From: Pseudomonadota bacterium
GTDB lineage: Bacteria > Pseudomonadota > Alphaproteobacteria > Rhizobiales > Hyphomicrobiaceae
Reading direction: 5' to 3'
Assembly (NCBI GenBank): GCA_021812845.1
Contig: JAKAML010000005.1
Location: 1-15,297 of the forward strand
DNA: 15,297 bases
The notes under the pieces are model-generated. The model worked only from the letters and a program-made list of their open reading frames with translations. It was not told where the DNA came from and did no database searches. Shown here piece after piece: positions 8,916 through 15,062 of this stretch. How positions within the stretch are numbered: position 1 is the first letter of the stretch; every line of letters begins with the position of its first letter. The translations under genes were made by a program, and so were the position numbers.

Positions 8916-10301
8916 CTAGAACTTGATCGGTTTCCCGGTCGACTTCGACTGCTTGAAGCCCTCGGGCATCTTGGTCTGGACGGCCGAATGGGCGATGCAG
9001 GTCGTGCCGTCGTCGCTCGGCTTCAGACCGGCGGGGCAGCACGTGCCGCAAGTGGTGGCGCTCGACGGCGGGCAGCAGCGGCCGTCCGCCATCATGACGT
9101 TGCCCTCCTTGCCGCACGGGGCGACGCACTTTCCGCCGAGCTTGAATTGCCCGTCCGCGCAGCCGCAGGTGCAGGTGCCCGCCTTGTCGTCCTTGGCCAG
9201 CACGACCTCGCCGGGCGGGCAGTTGCAGACCACGGGCTTCGGGCACGAGCCGTCCGCCTCCGGCGGCAGGCCGGTCTTGTCACAGACACAGAGAAAGGCT
9301 TGCGGCCCCGTCGCGCCGAGCGGCTTCGTCCCGGCAGGGCAGGCGCACTTGAGGAAGTTGATGCAGCCGCTCGCGTCCTGGAACCAGTCCATCTGCTGCA
9401 TGTGCGGCGGGCAGTAGCAGTAGGTGTTGGTGCCGACGAAGGCAGTGGACTTCGATTTGACCAGCAGATCCTTGGCGTAGCACAGACTGCCGACGCAGAC
9501 GTAGCCGGGATCCTTGCAGGAGTTGCCGGAATTGAACCCCACGTAGGGCTTCTCCAGCTCGTAGAACGCGCCTTTCTTGACGCGCGGATCGACGTTGCAC
9601 TCGATCTTCGAGGGCGCCTCGGGCGGTGCCGGCGTGCAGCTCGGAAAGTCTGGCGAGATGTTGTCGTGCGCCCAGTCCTGCGCCTGGCAGACGCCGTCGG
9701 CGACGCAGGTGCTGAGCTCGACATAGAGATCGGCCGGCGCCTCCCACTGCGCGACGATGCAGGCGCAGTCGACGAGCGCCAGCCCGTCGAGCGCGTCCTG
9801 TGCCGTGCTCGCGCCGTCCGAGAGGATCGGCAGCTTCTCCTTGAGCCCCTTCTGCTGCTCCTCGTCGAGTTCGCCGTAAAGGTCGAGCAGCTTGTTCTTG
9901 GCCTTCTCGCCCTCGGCCTTCGCCGTCGCGACCGCGGCGCAGAACTTCTTGCCCTCCGGGGCCTGCGTCAGCGCGATGAGATAGGCGGTGAGGCCGTAGA
10001 ACACGGGGTTCTTGGCGTGCGCCGCGCACTTCTTGGGAACGGTATCGTAGACGTTCTTAGCCGCCTGCTCGATCTCGGCCGGACTGCATTTCGGCACGGC
10101 GGCGGCGTCCCGAAGCCCGATGGTCGCCGCGGCCGTGGCGGCCGCGATGGCGATGAAGGCTGATCCGACGCGCCTGCACCAGATCCGGAATGCGCGGCGC
10201 GGTCGGAATCGGTGCGCGTCCGGCGCCGGACCGGGATGGGTTGCGGGCGAAGCCAGGGCGCGACCGAAGGACCGTGCGGCGGCACGCTCGTCCTGTTGCA
10301 T
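8916..10301 (-). CDS. Exported Cys-rich protein, first gene of the operon
   Basis: From the ATG at 10301 the product has 461 residues. I prefer this start because GGGGGGA sits at SD distance; the ATG at 10316 is an alternative. The open frame continues to 10472, but that stretch overlaps the promoter. An unusually long basic N-region (about 45 residues) precedes a hydrophobic core (SAFIAIAAATAAATIGL) and a likely cleavage after DAAA (residue 68). The mature part begins with a helical, Lys/Glu-rich domain with scattered Cys. It then becomes a Cys-rich domain with repeated CxCPxG motifs and two Cys-Cys pairs near the end (GRCCPP, GTCCPAG). Those motifs resemble the larger downstream protein, whose start is 8 bases beyond this stop, so the two are surely co-transcribed. 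No family is recognised. Disulfide-stabilised export is inferred. Confidence 0.83.
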   Translation of the reverse strand: MQQDERAAARSFGRALASPATHPGPAPDAHRFRPRRAFRIWCRRVGSAFIAIAAATAAATIGLRDAAAVPKCSPAEIEQAAKNVYDTVPKKCAAHAKNPVFYGLTAYLIALTQAPEGKKFCAAVATAKAEGEKAKNKLLDLYGELDEEQQKGLKEKLPILSDGASTAQDALDGLALVDCACIVAQWEAPADLYVELSTCVADGVCQAQDWAHDNISPDFPSCTPAPPEAPSKIECNVDPRVKKGAFYELEKPYVGFNSGNSCKDPGYVCVGSLCYAKDLLVKSKSTAFVGTNTYCYCPPHMQQMDWFQDASGCINFLKCACPAGTKPLGATGPQAFLCVCDKTGLPPEADGSCPKPVVCNCPPGEVVLAKDDKAGTCTCGCADGQFKLGGKCVAPCGKEGNVMMADGRCCPPSSATTCGTCCPAGLKPSDDGTTCIAHSAVQTKMPEGFKQSKSTGKPIKF

Positions 10302-10443
10302 CCGATCCCCCCGCATCCTGGCGCCGGTCCGCAAGCCCTCGGGTCTTCGGGGTCGTGCCGCAACGATCGGCAGCACGCGAACGGAAATCGCTCGACGTCG
10401 GATCTGGAATGCCGACGCGCGCCCTCGCCCCGAACAACGGCTC

Positions 10444-10472
10444 AATATTCCGTATGGTGCAGATCGCGTCAA
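10444..10472 (-). promoter_or_regulatory. Sigma70-like promoter of the Cys-rich operon
   Basis: On the minus strand TTGACG (10472-10467) is a 5/6 match to the -35 consensus. After exactly 17 bases comes AATATT (10449-10444), a 4/6 match to the -10. This predicts a transcript starting near 10437 with a leader of about 135 nt before the ATG at 10301. The AT-rich -10 stands out against the surrounding GC. Confidence 0.5.
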
Positions 10473-10671
10473 TGACCCCGGCCACAGAAAGTCGGCAAGC
10501 GTCGGGCTTGGCCGCCATCCACGTCGCGGGCAGGGTTGCGCACGCCGGGCATCGCCGCGTCCCGAGGTCCGCGATGTCGTCCTCGACCGCCGCGCGCGCC
10601 GTGTTGCCGGCTGGTCGGTTGGCCGCGGCGTGGCGGCGAAAGGGGGCTGGCGAGCGGGGTCGGGATACCGT

Positions 10672-10693
10672 AGGTTCGCCGCCGAACCTTTAT
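10672..10693 (+). terminator. Hairpin plus T-rich stretch in the leader of the acyltransferase gene
   Basis: AGGTTCG (10672-10678) and CGAACCT (10683-10689) form a perfect 7-bp stem with a 4-nt loop, followed by TTAT. It lies about 77 bases before the GTG start at 10766. It may be an attenuator, an operator, or the end of a short upstream transcript. The U-tract is short. Confidence 0.35.
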
Positions 10694-10765
10694 CGTGCCG
10701 CCGCGATGGGCATTGCCCGAGCTTCCAGCCCGTCTCAACCGATCAGACTGCACTGAGAGCGCACG

Positions 10766-12145
10766 GTGTCGTTCGTATCCCTCCCCTTCGTGGTGCTGGC
10801 CCTCGCCTCGCTTACCCTATACTGGCTGCTCAGGGACCGGCTGGTCCCGCAGAACGTCGTGCTCCTGATCGCGAGCTGGGTCTGCTATGGCTGGACCAAC
10901 CTCACCTGGCTCGCGCTCCTCGTCGGGCTGACGGTCGTCAACTTCACGCTCGGTCTCGCCATCGAGCGGCGCCGGGAGATGAGCCGAGTCCTCCTCATCG
11001 CCGGCATCACGGCCAACCTCGGCGTTCTCTTCGTCTACAAGTACTACGATTTCTTCGTCCTCAACGTCGTCGAGGCGCTGGCGGCGCTGGGCTTCCGCGC
11101 CGATCCGACCCTCCTCGGGCTCGCACTTCCGATCGGCATCTCGTTCCACGTCTTCCAGCTCATAGCCTATCTCGTCGACGTCTCCCGCGGCGAGCTCGCG
11201 GCTCGCCGTGATCCGCTCGCGTTCGCCTGCTTCGTCGCCTACTTCCCGCAGGTCGCCGCCGGCCCGATCGAGCGCGGCGCGCGGCTCCTCGTGCAGTTCG
11301 AGCGGCCGCGGAGTCTGTCGGCGGACGCGGTCGCCAAAGGAAGCTGGCTGATCGTGCTCGGCACCTTCATGAAGGTCGTGGTGGCGGACCCGCTCGGCCC
11401 CCTGGTCGACGCGGGCTTCGATCACGCCAACACCAACGCCGCCTCGCTCGTCGCCGGCACGCTCGCGTTCACGGCGCAAATCTACGCCGACTTCTGCGGC
11501 TACAGCCTGATGGCGAAGGGGATTTCGGCTCTGTTCGGCATCGAGCTCGTGTGGAACTTCGACCGCCCCTATTTCGCGACCTCGATCCAGGATTTCTGGC
11601 GGCGCTGGCACATGAGCCTGTCACGGTGGCTGCGCGACTACGTCTACATCCCCCTCGGCGGCAATCGCGCGGGGCCGCTGAGGACCGAGTTCAACCTGCT
11701 CGCGACCATGGCGCTGGCCGGCCTCTGGCACGGTGCGGCGTGGAACTTCGTGGTGTGGGGCCTGCTGCACGGCGGGGCGCTGGCGGTGGCGCGGCGGGCC
11801 TCGCGCGTCGGCCTCGTGCAGCGCCTGCCGGCGGCGGCGACCTGGCTCCTGACGATGGTGGTGGTCGTCGTCGGCTGGATGGTCTTCCGCATGGAGACGC
11901 TCGGTGCCCTCGCCAACCTCGACCACTTCGCCTGGGGCGCCTGGCATTCGGCGGTCGTGCTGCTGGTGCTGGTCCTCGCCGCCCCCGTCGCCGCGGTCGA
12001 GATCGCGCAGTGGCGCACGGGCGATCCCTACGTCGTTCTCGGGCTCGGCGGTGCGAGGTCGACCGCCGTGACCGCCGCGCTGATGTTCGGCATCCTCCTC
12101 TTCGCCGGCCAGTTCAAGGTCCAGTTCATCTACTTCCAGTTCTGA
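10766..12145 (+). CDS. MBOAT-family O-acyltransferase (AlgI/PatA-like)
   Basis: This integral membrane protein of 459 residues belongs to the membrane-bound O-acyltransferase family. Relatives such as AlgI pass acetyl groups across the membrane for O-acetylation of alginate, peptidoglycan or other exported glycans. The GTG start at 10766 has GAGAG at SD distance and an in-frame TGA at 10754, so translation cannot begin earlier. Family motifs are clear: GPIER (166-170), QDFWRRWHMSLSRWL followed by DYVYIPLGG (275-299), and AGLWHGAAWNFVVWG (318-332) with the invariant His322. Many hydrophobic segments run from the N-terminus to the last residues. The SGNH partner starts 19 bases after the stop, the normal pairing for this system. 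No polysaccharide synthase is in the window, so the polymer is not known. Confidence 0.95.
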   Translation: MSFVSLPFVVLALASLTLYWLLRDRLVPQNVVLLIASWVCYGWTNLTWLALLVGLTVVNFTLGLAIERRREMSRVLLIAGITANLGVLFVYKYYDFFVLNVVEALAALGFRADPTLLGLALPIGISFHVFQLIAYLVDVSRGELAARRDPLAFACFVAYFPQVAAGPIERGARLLVQFERPRSLSADAVAKGSWLIVLGTFMKVVVADPLGPLVDAGFDHANTNAASLVAGTLAFTAQIYADFCGYSLMAKGISALFGIELVWNFDRPYFATSIQDFWRRWHMSLSRWLRDYVYIPLGGNRAGPLRTEFNLLATMALAGLWHGAAWNFVVWGLLHGGALAVARRASRVGLVQRLPAAATWLLTMVVVVVGWMVFRMETLGALANLDHFAWGAWHSAVVLLVLVLAAPVAAVEIAQWRTGDPYVVLGLGGARSTAVTAALMFGILLFAGQFKVQFIYFQF

Positions 12146-12164
12146 GGCAAAGATCCCTGTCCCG

Positions 12165-13133
12165 ATGTCCCCGGCCATGTCCCCGATCCTCTCCACCGTC
12201 GCGTTTCGGATCCTGGCGCCCCTGGCGATCGCCGGGCTCGCGTTCGTCGCCGGCGAGACGTGGGCCATGCGAACGGGCGTTCCGGCCTACGGCATCGACG
12301 AGACGATCCTCGACGCGCAGGCGGATCGTGCGGCGCGCCGTCTCGACGCCGACGTGCTGTTGACCGGCGACAGCTCGGGCCTTGTCGGCGTCGATGCGCC
12401 GCGCCTTGCACGGCTCATGGGCGGATCGGTCCAGTCGCTCTCGACCATGGGCAACGTCGGCCCCGCCGGCTGGGGCGCGCTCGTCGGCAGGGCGCGGGCG
12501 GCGGGCACGCGGCCGCGCGTCGTCGTCGTGCTGGTCCACGGCGGGGTGCTCGGCCACGAGCTGCGCGGCAACGAGTTCGAGCAAGCTGCGCTCGGCGGCG
12601 CATGGCCGCCGCAGCGCTTCGGCGCCAACCTGCGCCGCCGCCTGAAGCTGGCGCTGGGCGAATTCGGCCGGTATCCGATGCCCGGACCCTGGGGGCGGAT
12701 GTACGGCGATGCCGAGGGCCTGCGGCGCGCGGTGCAGTCGGGGCAGGGTACGGTCACCGACCCCTCCTCGAGCGTCAGATGTCCGTCCGCGGGCTTCACG
12801 TTCGGCATCTCAGAGCCGATCGCCGCGCGGCTGCAGACACTCCGCCGCGAGCTTGCCGCGCTCGCGCCGGCGCGGGCCCTGGTCGGGCTCACGCCGCTCC
12901 CGGCCGGTTGCGCGGGCGCCGCGACGGAGCCGTCGCGCGAGGAGACCCTGCGCCGCCTCGCGGCCGCGATCGGCGCCGCGCCGACCGACGTGCTGGCGCT
13001 GCCGGCGACGCTCCCCGACGACCAGTTCGCGGGCTTCACCCATCTCAACGCCGCGGGCCGCGGCCGCTTCACCGTGCTGCTCGCGGACGGGCTCCGCCGC
13101 GCGCTCGCACCCGACGAGACGGTCCGGCGGTAG
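12165..13133 (+). CDS. SGNH/AlgJ-like acyltransferase partner of the MBOAT protein
   Basis: This 322-residue protein has one N-terminal membrane or signal segment (about 10-30) and an SGNH-type extracytoplasmic domain. The catalytic Ser is probably S70 in LLTGDSSGLVG, and the catalytic His H293 in GFTHLNAAG. In the family the His usually follows Asp in a DxxH pattern; here that position is Gly290, so the Asp is absent or displaced (D285 and D286 lie close). Such proteins take the acyl group delivered by the MBOAT protein and transfer it to the glycan. A second ATG (12177) is possible. No good SD is seen, so coupling to the upstream gene is likely. Overall similarity is low, and the assignment rests on the two motifs, the topology and the gene pairing. 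Confidence 0.8.
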   Translation: MSPAMSPILSTVAFRILAPLAIAGLAFVAGETWAMRTGVPAYGIDETILDAQADRAARRLDADVLLTGDSSGLVGVDAPRLARLMGGSVQSLSTMGNVGPAGWGALVGRARAAGTRPRVVVVLVHGGVLGHELRGNEFEQAALGGAWPPQRFGANLRRRLKLALGEFGRYPMPGPWGRMYGDAEGLRRAVQSGQGTVTDPSSSVRCPSAGFTFGISEPIAARLQTLRRELAALAPARALVGLTPLPAGCAGAATEPSREETLRRLAAAIGAAPTDVLALPATLPDDQFAGFTHLNAAGRGRFTVLLADGLRRALAPDETVRR

Positions 13134-13135
13134 TG

Positions 13136-13528
13136 TCAGTCACCGTGGCTCGAGCGGCCTTGCTCCGGGCGCGCGTCTCGGCCGGTTCCGGCGCTCTCGT
13201 CCTCGCCCTGGTCGTCGGCGGCACCGGGACACCCGGCGGGCTCTGCGCCTCCGGCCGCGGCACCCGATGTCGTCTCCTGGGCTGCCCGCAGGCGGGCCTG
13301 GTCCTTGCGACGGCGCAGGTTGGCGCGCAACTCGTCCTCGAGCCGCTCCGCGCGCTCGGCCTTGCGCAGTGACCTCGGACTTGGCCCGCCGCTCGCGGGG
13401 TCGGCTGGGGAGCGGCGGCCGGGGCGGGCGGGTCCACGGCCACGCTCGGGACCGTGCTCGAGGCCATCGTCGGGATTGCCTTTTGGACCGGCCTCGGCGG
13501 CATCGGTCGGGGCGTCACCGCTGGTCAT
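13136..13528 (-). CDS. Small charged protein with a conserved-looking basic helix
   Basis: The product has 130 residues and low complexity at both ends (Gly/Pro/Ala/Asp/Arg). The centre, about 54-86, is a charged helix with RKAERAERLEDELRANLRRR followed by KDQARLRAA. I remember small rhizobial proteins with a similar ANLxRRKxQAR core; that is memory, not a search. The stop lies two bases from the stop of the convergent SGNH gene, a tight arrangement typical of real gene ends. No strong SD is seen. Function is unknown; the basic helix could bind nucleic acid or a partner protein. A frame shadow cannot be fully excluded because all frames here are open. Confidence 0.6.
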   Translation of the reverse strand: MTSGDAPTDAAEAGPKGNPDDGLEHGPERGRGPARPGRRSPADPASGGPSPRSLRKAERAERLEDELRANLRRRKDQARLRAAQETTSGAAAGGAEPAGCPGAADDQGEDESAGTGRDARPEQGRSSHGD

Positions 13529-13872
13529 GGTCGGTCCGGTTGGCTCGAGCGTGTCGGGCGGGGCGTCGATCGGCGGTTGCCCGAGAGCGGGCCGAGGTCG
13601 CCGGGCGGGTGCCGCGCATAGATCGCATATGACAAGTGTATCATGTCCTGCAACCGCTCGGGCAACCGGTGCAGCCGTCGTTGCCGCCGGCGATCACGGT
13701 TCCCGCGGCACGCCGGTTCACCCGCTGGGGATACCCGCAAACGGGTGCGACGAGCGACTTGCCCGGCGCGGGGGCTTGTGGCAGTGTCCGCCGACTTCGC
13801 CGCTCCCGCGGATCGGAGGTGCGAGGCTTTGCGCGGCCCGCGGGATCCCCCGCGCCGCCCGCCGCCCGCGAC
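13529..13872. other. Intergenic region left of the tRNA fragment
   Basis: No supported gene lies in these 344 bases. A lower-GC patch at 13617-13650 may hold the minus-strand promoter of the small gene: TTGCCC (13665-13660) and GATACA (13642-13637) are 17 bases apart, a weak match. A hairpin GCGGG-ATCC-CCCGC (13840-13853) lies just before the tRNA fragment. The original tRNA-Thr promoter should be here, but I cannot point to it. Confidence 0.4.
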
Positions 13873-13912
<40 letters not shown>

Positions 13913-14008
13913 GATGATCTACCCTGCATTTATGCAGCCGTTACAAGGACTTGAGAGTTTCACGAAGGCCCTGGGGTAGCAGCCGGGGTAGCAGAACGAA
14001 GGAAATAA
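13913..14008. mobile_element. Attachment-site-like remnant between two tRNA-Thr 5' halves
   Basis: These 96 bases lie between the tRNA fragment and the intact, intron-bearing copy. They contain a palindrome CTGCAT-TT-ATGCAG (13924-13937) and two direct copies of GGGGTAGCAG (13973-13982 and 13985-13994, period 12). Such tandem repeats, a short distance from a tRNA end, resemble arm-type binding sites of tyrosine recombinases and often lie just before an integrase gene. None is present here, so this is either a deletion scar or the end of an element whose integrase lies elsewhere. The assignment is inference from layout and repeats. Confidence 0.5.
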
Positions 14009-14377
14009 GCTGCCGTAGCTCAGTGGTAGAGCACTCCCTTGGTAGATTTTTGCCAGCCCGGCCGGAAACGGTCGGGGCAACACCACCCAAAGTCGGGGAA
14101 AGCTAACGGGCCGGACGCGCATCAGCGCCGACGGCCCCACGCCAATCCCGAGCCAAGCCTGAAGCGAGCGTCGCTCAGTTCAGGAAGGTGTAGAGGCCAG
14201 ACGGGTGGCATCTAAGGGTTCGGGACCTCGGTCGCGAACTGATGATGAAGGGATGGTCCAGCGCACGAACGCCCCGCCTCCGCGCACGGAGGCCCTCCTT
14301 CCGGAGAACGGGGCGGCCCGAAACGGGTAGTGTGATGAAGGGAGAGGCCGTGAGTTCAATCCTCACCGGCAGCACCA
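14009..14377 (+). tRNA. tRNA-Thr(GGU) interrupted by a group I intron
   Basis: Exon 1 is 14009-14043 and exon 2 is 14338-14377; together they give a 75-nt tRNA including an encoded CCA. The acceptor strands GCTGCCG and CGGCAGC pair perfectly. The D-stem is GCTC/GAGC. The anticodon stem is CTCCC/GGGAG around the loop TTGGTAA, with anticodon GGT (14041-14043). The T-stem GTGAG/CTCAC encloses TTCAATC. The intron splits the loop between positions 36 and 37, directly after the anticodon, as in the tRNA-Arg intron of Agrobacterium. The junction is confirmed internally by the intronless fragment at 13873-13912. It reads ACC and ACU codons once spliced. A tool that does not model such introns may miss it. 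Confidence 0.93.
14044..14337 (+). ncRNA. Self-splicing group I intron (IC3-like) in tRNA-Thr
   Basis: The intron is 294 nt long and has no homing endonuclease frame. P1 pairs exon TTGGT (14039-14043) with GCCAG (14052-14056), giving the required U-G pair at the splice site. P2 is CCCGGCCG/CGGTCGGG with a GAAA loop (14057-14076). P3 is CCACCC (14083-14088) with GGGTGG (14203-14208). P4 is TCGGG (14093-14097) with CCCGA (14147-14151). P5 is GGGCC/GGCCC (14108, 14133) and P6 is CCTGAA/TTCAGG (14158, 14179). P7 is GGCCA (14195-14199) with TGGTC (14254-14258). P8 pairs GTTCG with CGAAC (14218, 14235), flanked by CATC/GATG. P9 is a three-way domain closed by CGCCCCG/CGGGGCG (14270, 14309). The last base is G14337, and P10 can form from AA of exon 2 with TT before the guide. 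The core resembles the Azoarcus tRNA-Ile intron as I remember it. Confidence 0.92.
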
Positions 14378-14407
14378 TTTTCGCCTTATAGATCGAGGGG
14401 CGGGCGA

Positions 14408-14420
14408 GCGGGTTTCCCGC
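14408..14420. terminator. Hairpin between tRNA-Thr and the convergent small gene
   Basis: GCGGG-TTT-CCCGC forms a 5-bp stem that can be extended outward with bulges. It lies between the end of the tRNA (14377, followed by TTTT) and the stop of the convergent gene (14443), where a shared terminator would be expected. There is no long T-run on either side. Confidence 0.4.
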
Positions 14421-14442
14421 ACTCACCCGTCCATCGACAGCC

Positions 14443-14715
14443 TTACTTCGCCTCGGGCTTCACGATGCCCGCGCACTCGTGAACCGAATTGCCGTCATAG
14501 ATGCACTCGATGAATTTCATCACCTCGTGTTCCGCCCACTTCGTGCCGACCCACTTCGTCACACAGACGGCGGCGGCAGCACGAGACTTCGCGGCAAGCT
14601 TAACGCAGGCAACCAAGCTGGCGGTGTCCTTCGTGGTGCCCTTGGCAGCCGCCGTACCAGACTGAGTTCCGACAGTAGCGAGGGCGGCGAGGCCAATAGT
14701 TGCGGCGTAACGCAT
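14443..14715 (-). CDS. Small exported four-Cys protein
   Basis: The product has 90 residues. A signal peptide is clear: MRYAATIGLAALATVG, then a small-residue stretch ending in TAAA before Lys25. The mature part is a short, mostly helical chain with four Cys (37, 51, 71, 81), enough for two disulfides, plus several Trp and Lys. The start ATG at 14715 has AAGGA at good SD distance (minus strand). No family is recognised. It lies in the AT-richer stretch right of the tRNA, so it may be cargo of an acquired island. A periplasmic or secreted location is inferred. It has no obvious sequence relation to the large Cys-rich proteins further left. Confidence 0.75.
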   Translation of the reverse strand: MRYAATIGLAALATVGTQSGTAAAKGTTKDTASLVACVKLAAKSRAAAAVCVTKWVGTKWAEHEVMKFIECIYDGNSVHECAGIVKPEAK

Positions 14716-14764
14716 GGCGTGTCCTTTGCTTTACAAGTGACGCCGAACCGCCTAAACCGTCCTT

Positions 14765-14880
14765 GCTGACCGGAGGGGGCGGAGACGCCTCGTTCGGGAC
14801 TATGGTGTCCGGCCGCTGGAACGGACGACACCGGTTCATAGCGAGCCGTCGGCCAAGAGCGGTCGGCGGCTTTCTTTTGT
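14765..14880 (+). ncRNA. Candidate small structured RNA ending at a rho-independent terminator
   Basis: A stem of GGTGTC (14804-14809) with GACACC (14827-14832), flanked by CTAT/ATAG, is followed directly by a strong terminator. A weak plus-strand promoter can be drawn upstream: TTTACA (14730-14735), 17 bases, TAAACC (14753-14758). No plus-strand gene lies between the tRNA and this terminator, so a transcript of about 115 nt is the simplest reason for it. The start is a guess from the promoter match. Confidence 0.35.
14844..14880 (+). terminator. Rho-independent terminator
   Basis: AGCCGTCGGCC (14844-14854) pairs with GGTCGGCGGCT (14861-14871) over 11 bp with two G-U pairs and a 6-nt loop, followed by TTCTTTTGT. 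The T-tract is on the plus strand only, so it acts rightward. No plus-strand protein gene precedes it. Confidence 0.75.
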
Positions 14881-14888
14881 GTCGTCTT

Positions 14889-14929
14889 GTGACGATCTTT
14901 CTGTCACGCACTGGATTATGACCGCTAAT
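14889..14929 (+). promoter_or_regulatory. Operator-like inverted repeat overlapping a possible promoter
   Basis: GTGAC (14889-14893) and GTCAC (14903-14907) form an inverted repeat with a 9-base spacer. CTGTCA (14901-14906) and GCTAAT (14924-14929), 17 bases apart, are 4/6 matches to -35 and -10. Further right lie a palindrome GTCGCGAC (14989-14996) and a direct repeat AGATGTCGC (14985-14993 and 15032-15040). The set would suit autoregulation by the downstream gene, but this is speculative. Confidence 0.3.
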
Positions 14930-15062
14930 TCTGGCTGTCCAGTAACAAAATATTTCCATGTGTCCACTATCGTCACATCAGGCGAGATGTCGCGACGTCA
15001 AGGTTGCTTCCAAGTCGCGCCGTCTTGTGCAAGATGTCGCCAGCCACCAGGAGAGATTCGAC

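Larger units (their letters stand above)
10302..10765. promoter_or_regulatory. Divergent control region
   Basis: This 464-base gap separates the Cys-rich operon (-) from the acyltransferase pair (+). It contains the minus-strand promoter and the hairpin listed separately. Open frames across it on both strands look like GC-bias shadows: they lack family features and overlap the promoter. I do not see a convincing plus-strand promoter. Confidence 0.5.
14716..15062. other. AT-richer intergenic region between divergent island genes
   Basis: These 347 bases separate the small exported protein gene (-) from the regulator-like gene (+). They hold the candidate small RNA with its terminator and the inverted and direct repeats listed separately. 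Short frames on both strands cross it, but none shows family features or a good start. Base composition differs visibly from the left part of the window. Confidence 0.5.

Noticed and set aside
8908..9246. N-terminal extension of the large Cys-rich protein by 113 residues
   Set aside because: It overlaps the end of the upstream Cys-rich gene in another frame and would bury the signal peptide; the ATG at 8907 has an SD and operon spacing.
10302..10472. N-terminal extension of the smaller Cys-rich protein
   Set aside because: It overlaps the promoter elements at 10444-10472 and adds low-complexity sequence before the signal peptide.
10120..11211. Plus-strand open frame of 363 codons across the divergent region
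   Set aside because: It crosses the start of the acyltransferase gene in another frame and lies antisense to the signal peptide of the Cys-rich gene; no family features.
13924..13994. Possible CRISPR-like or tandem-repeat array
   Set aside because: There are only two 10-bp copies at a 12-bp period and no spacers; an integrase arm site is a better explanation.
14175..14426. Minus-strand open frame over the intron, considered as a homing endonuclease
   Set aside because: It is antisense to the ribozyme core and exon 2, too short, and has no endonuclease motif.
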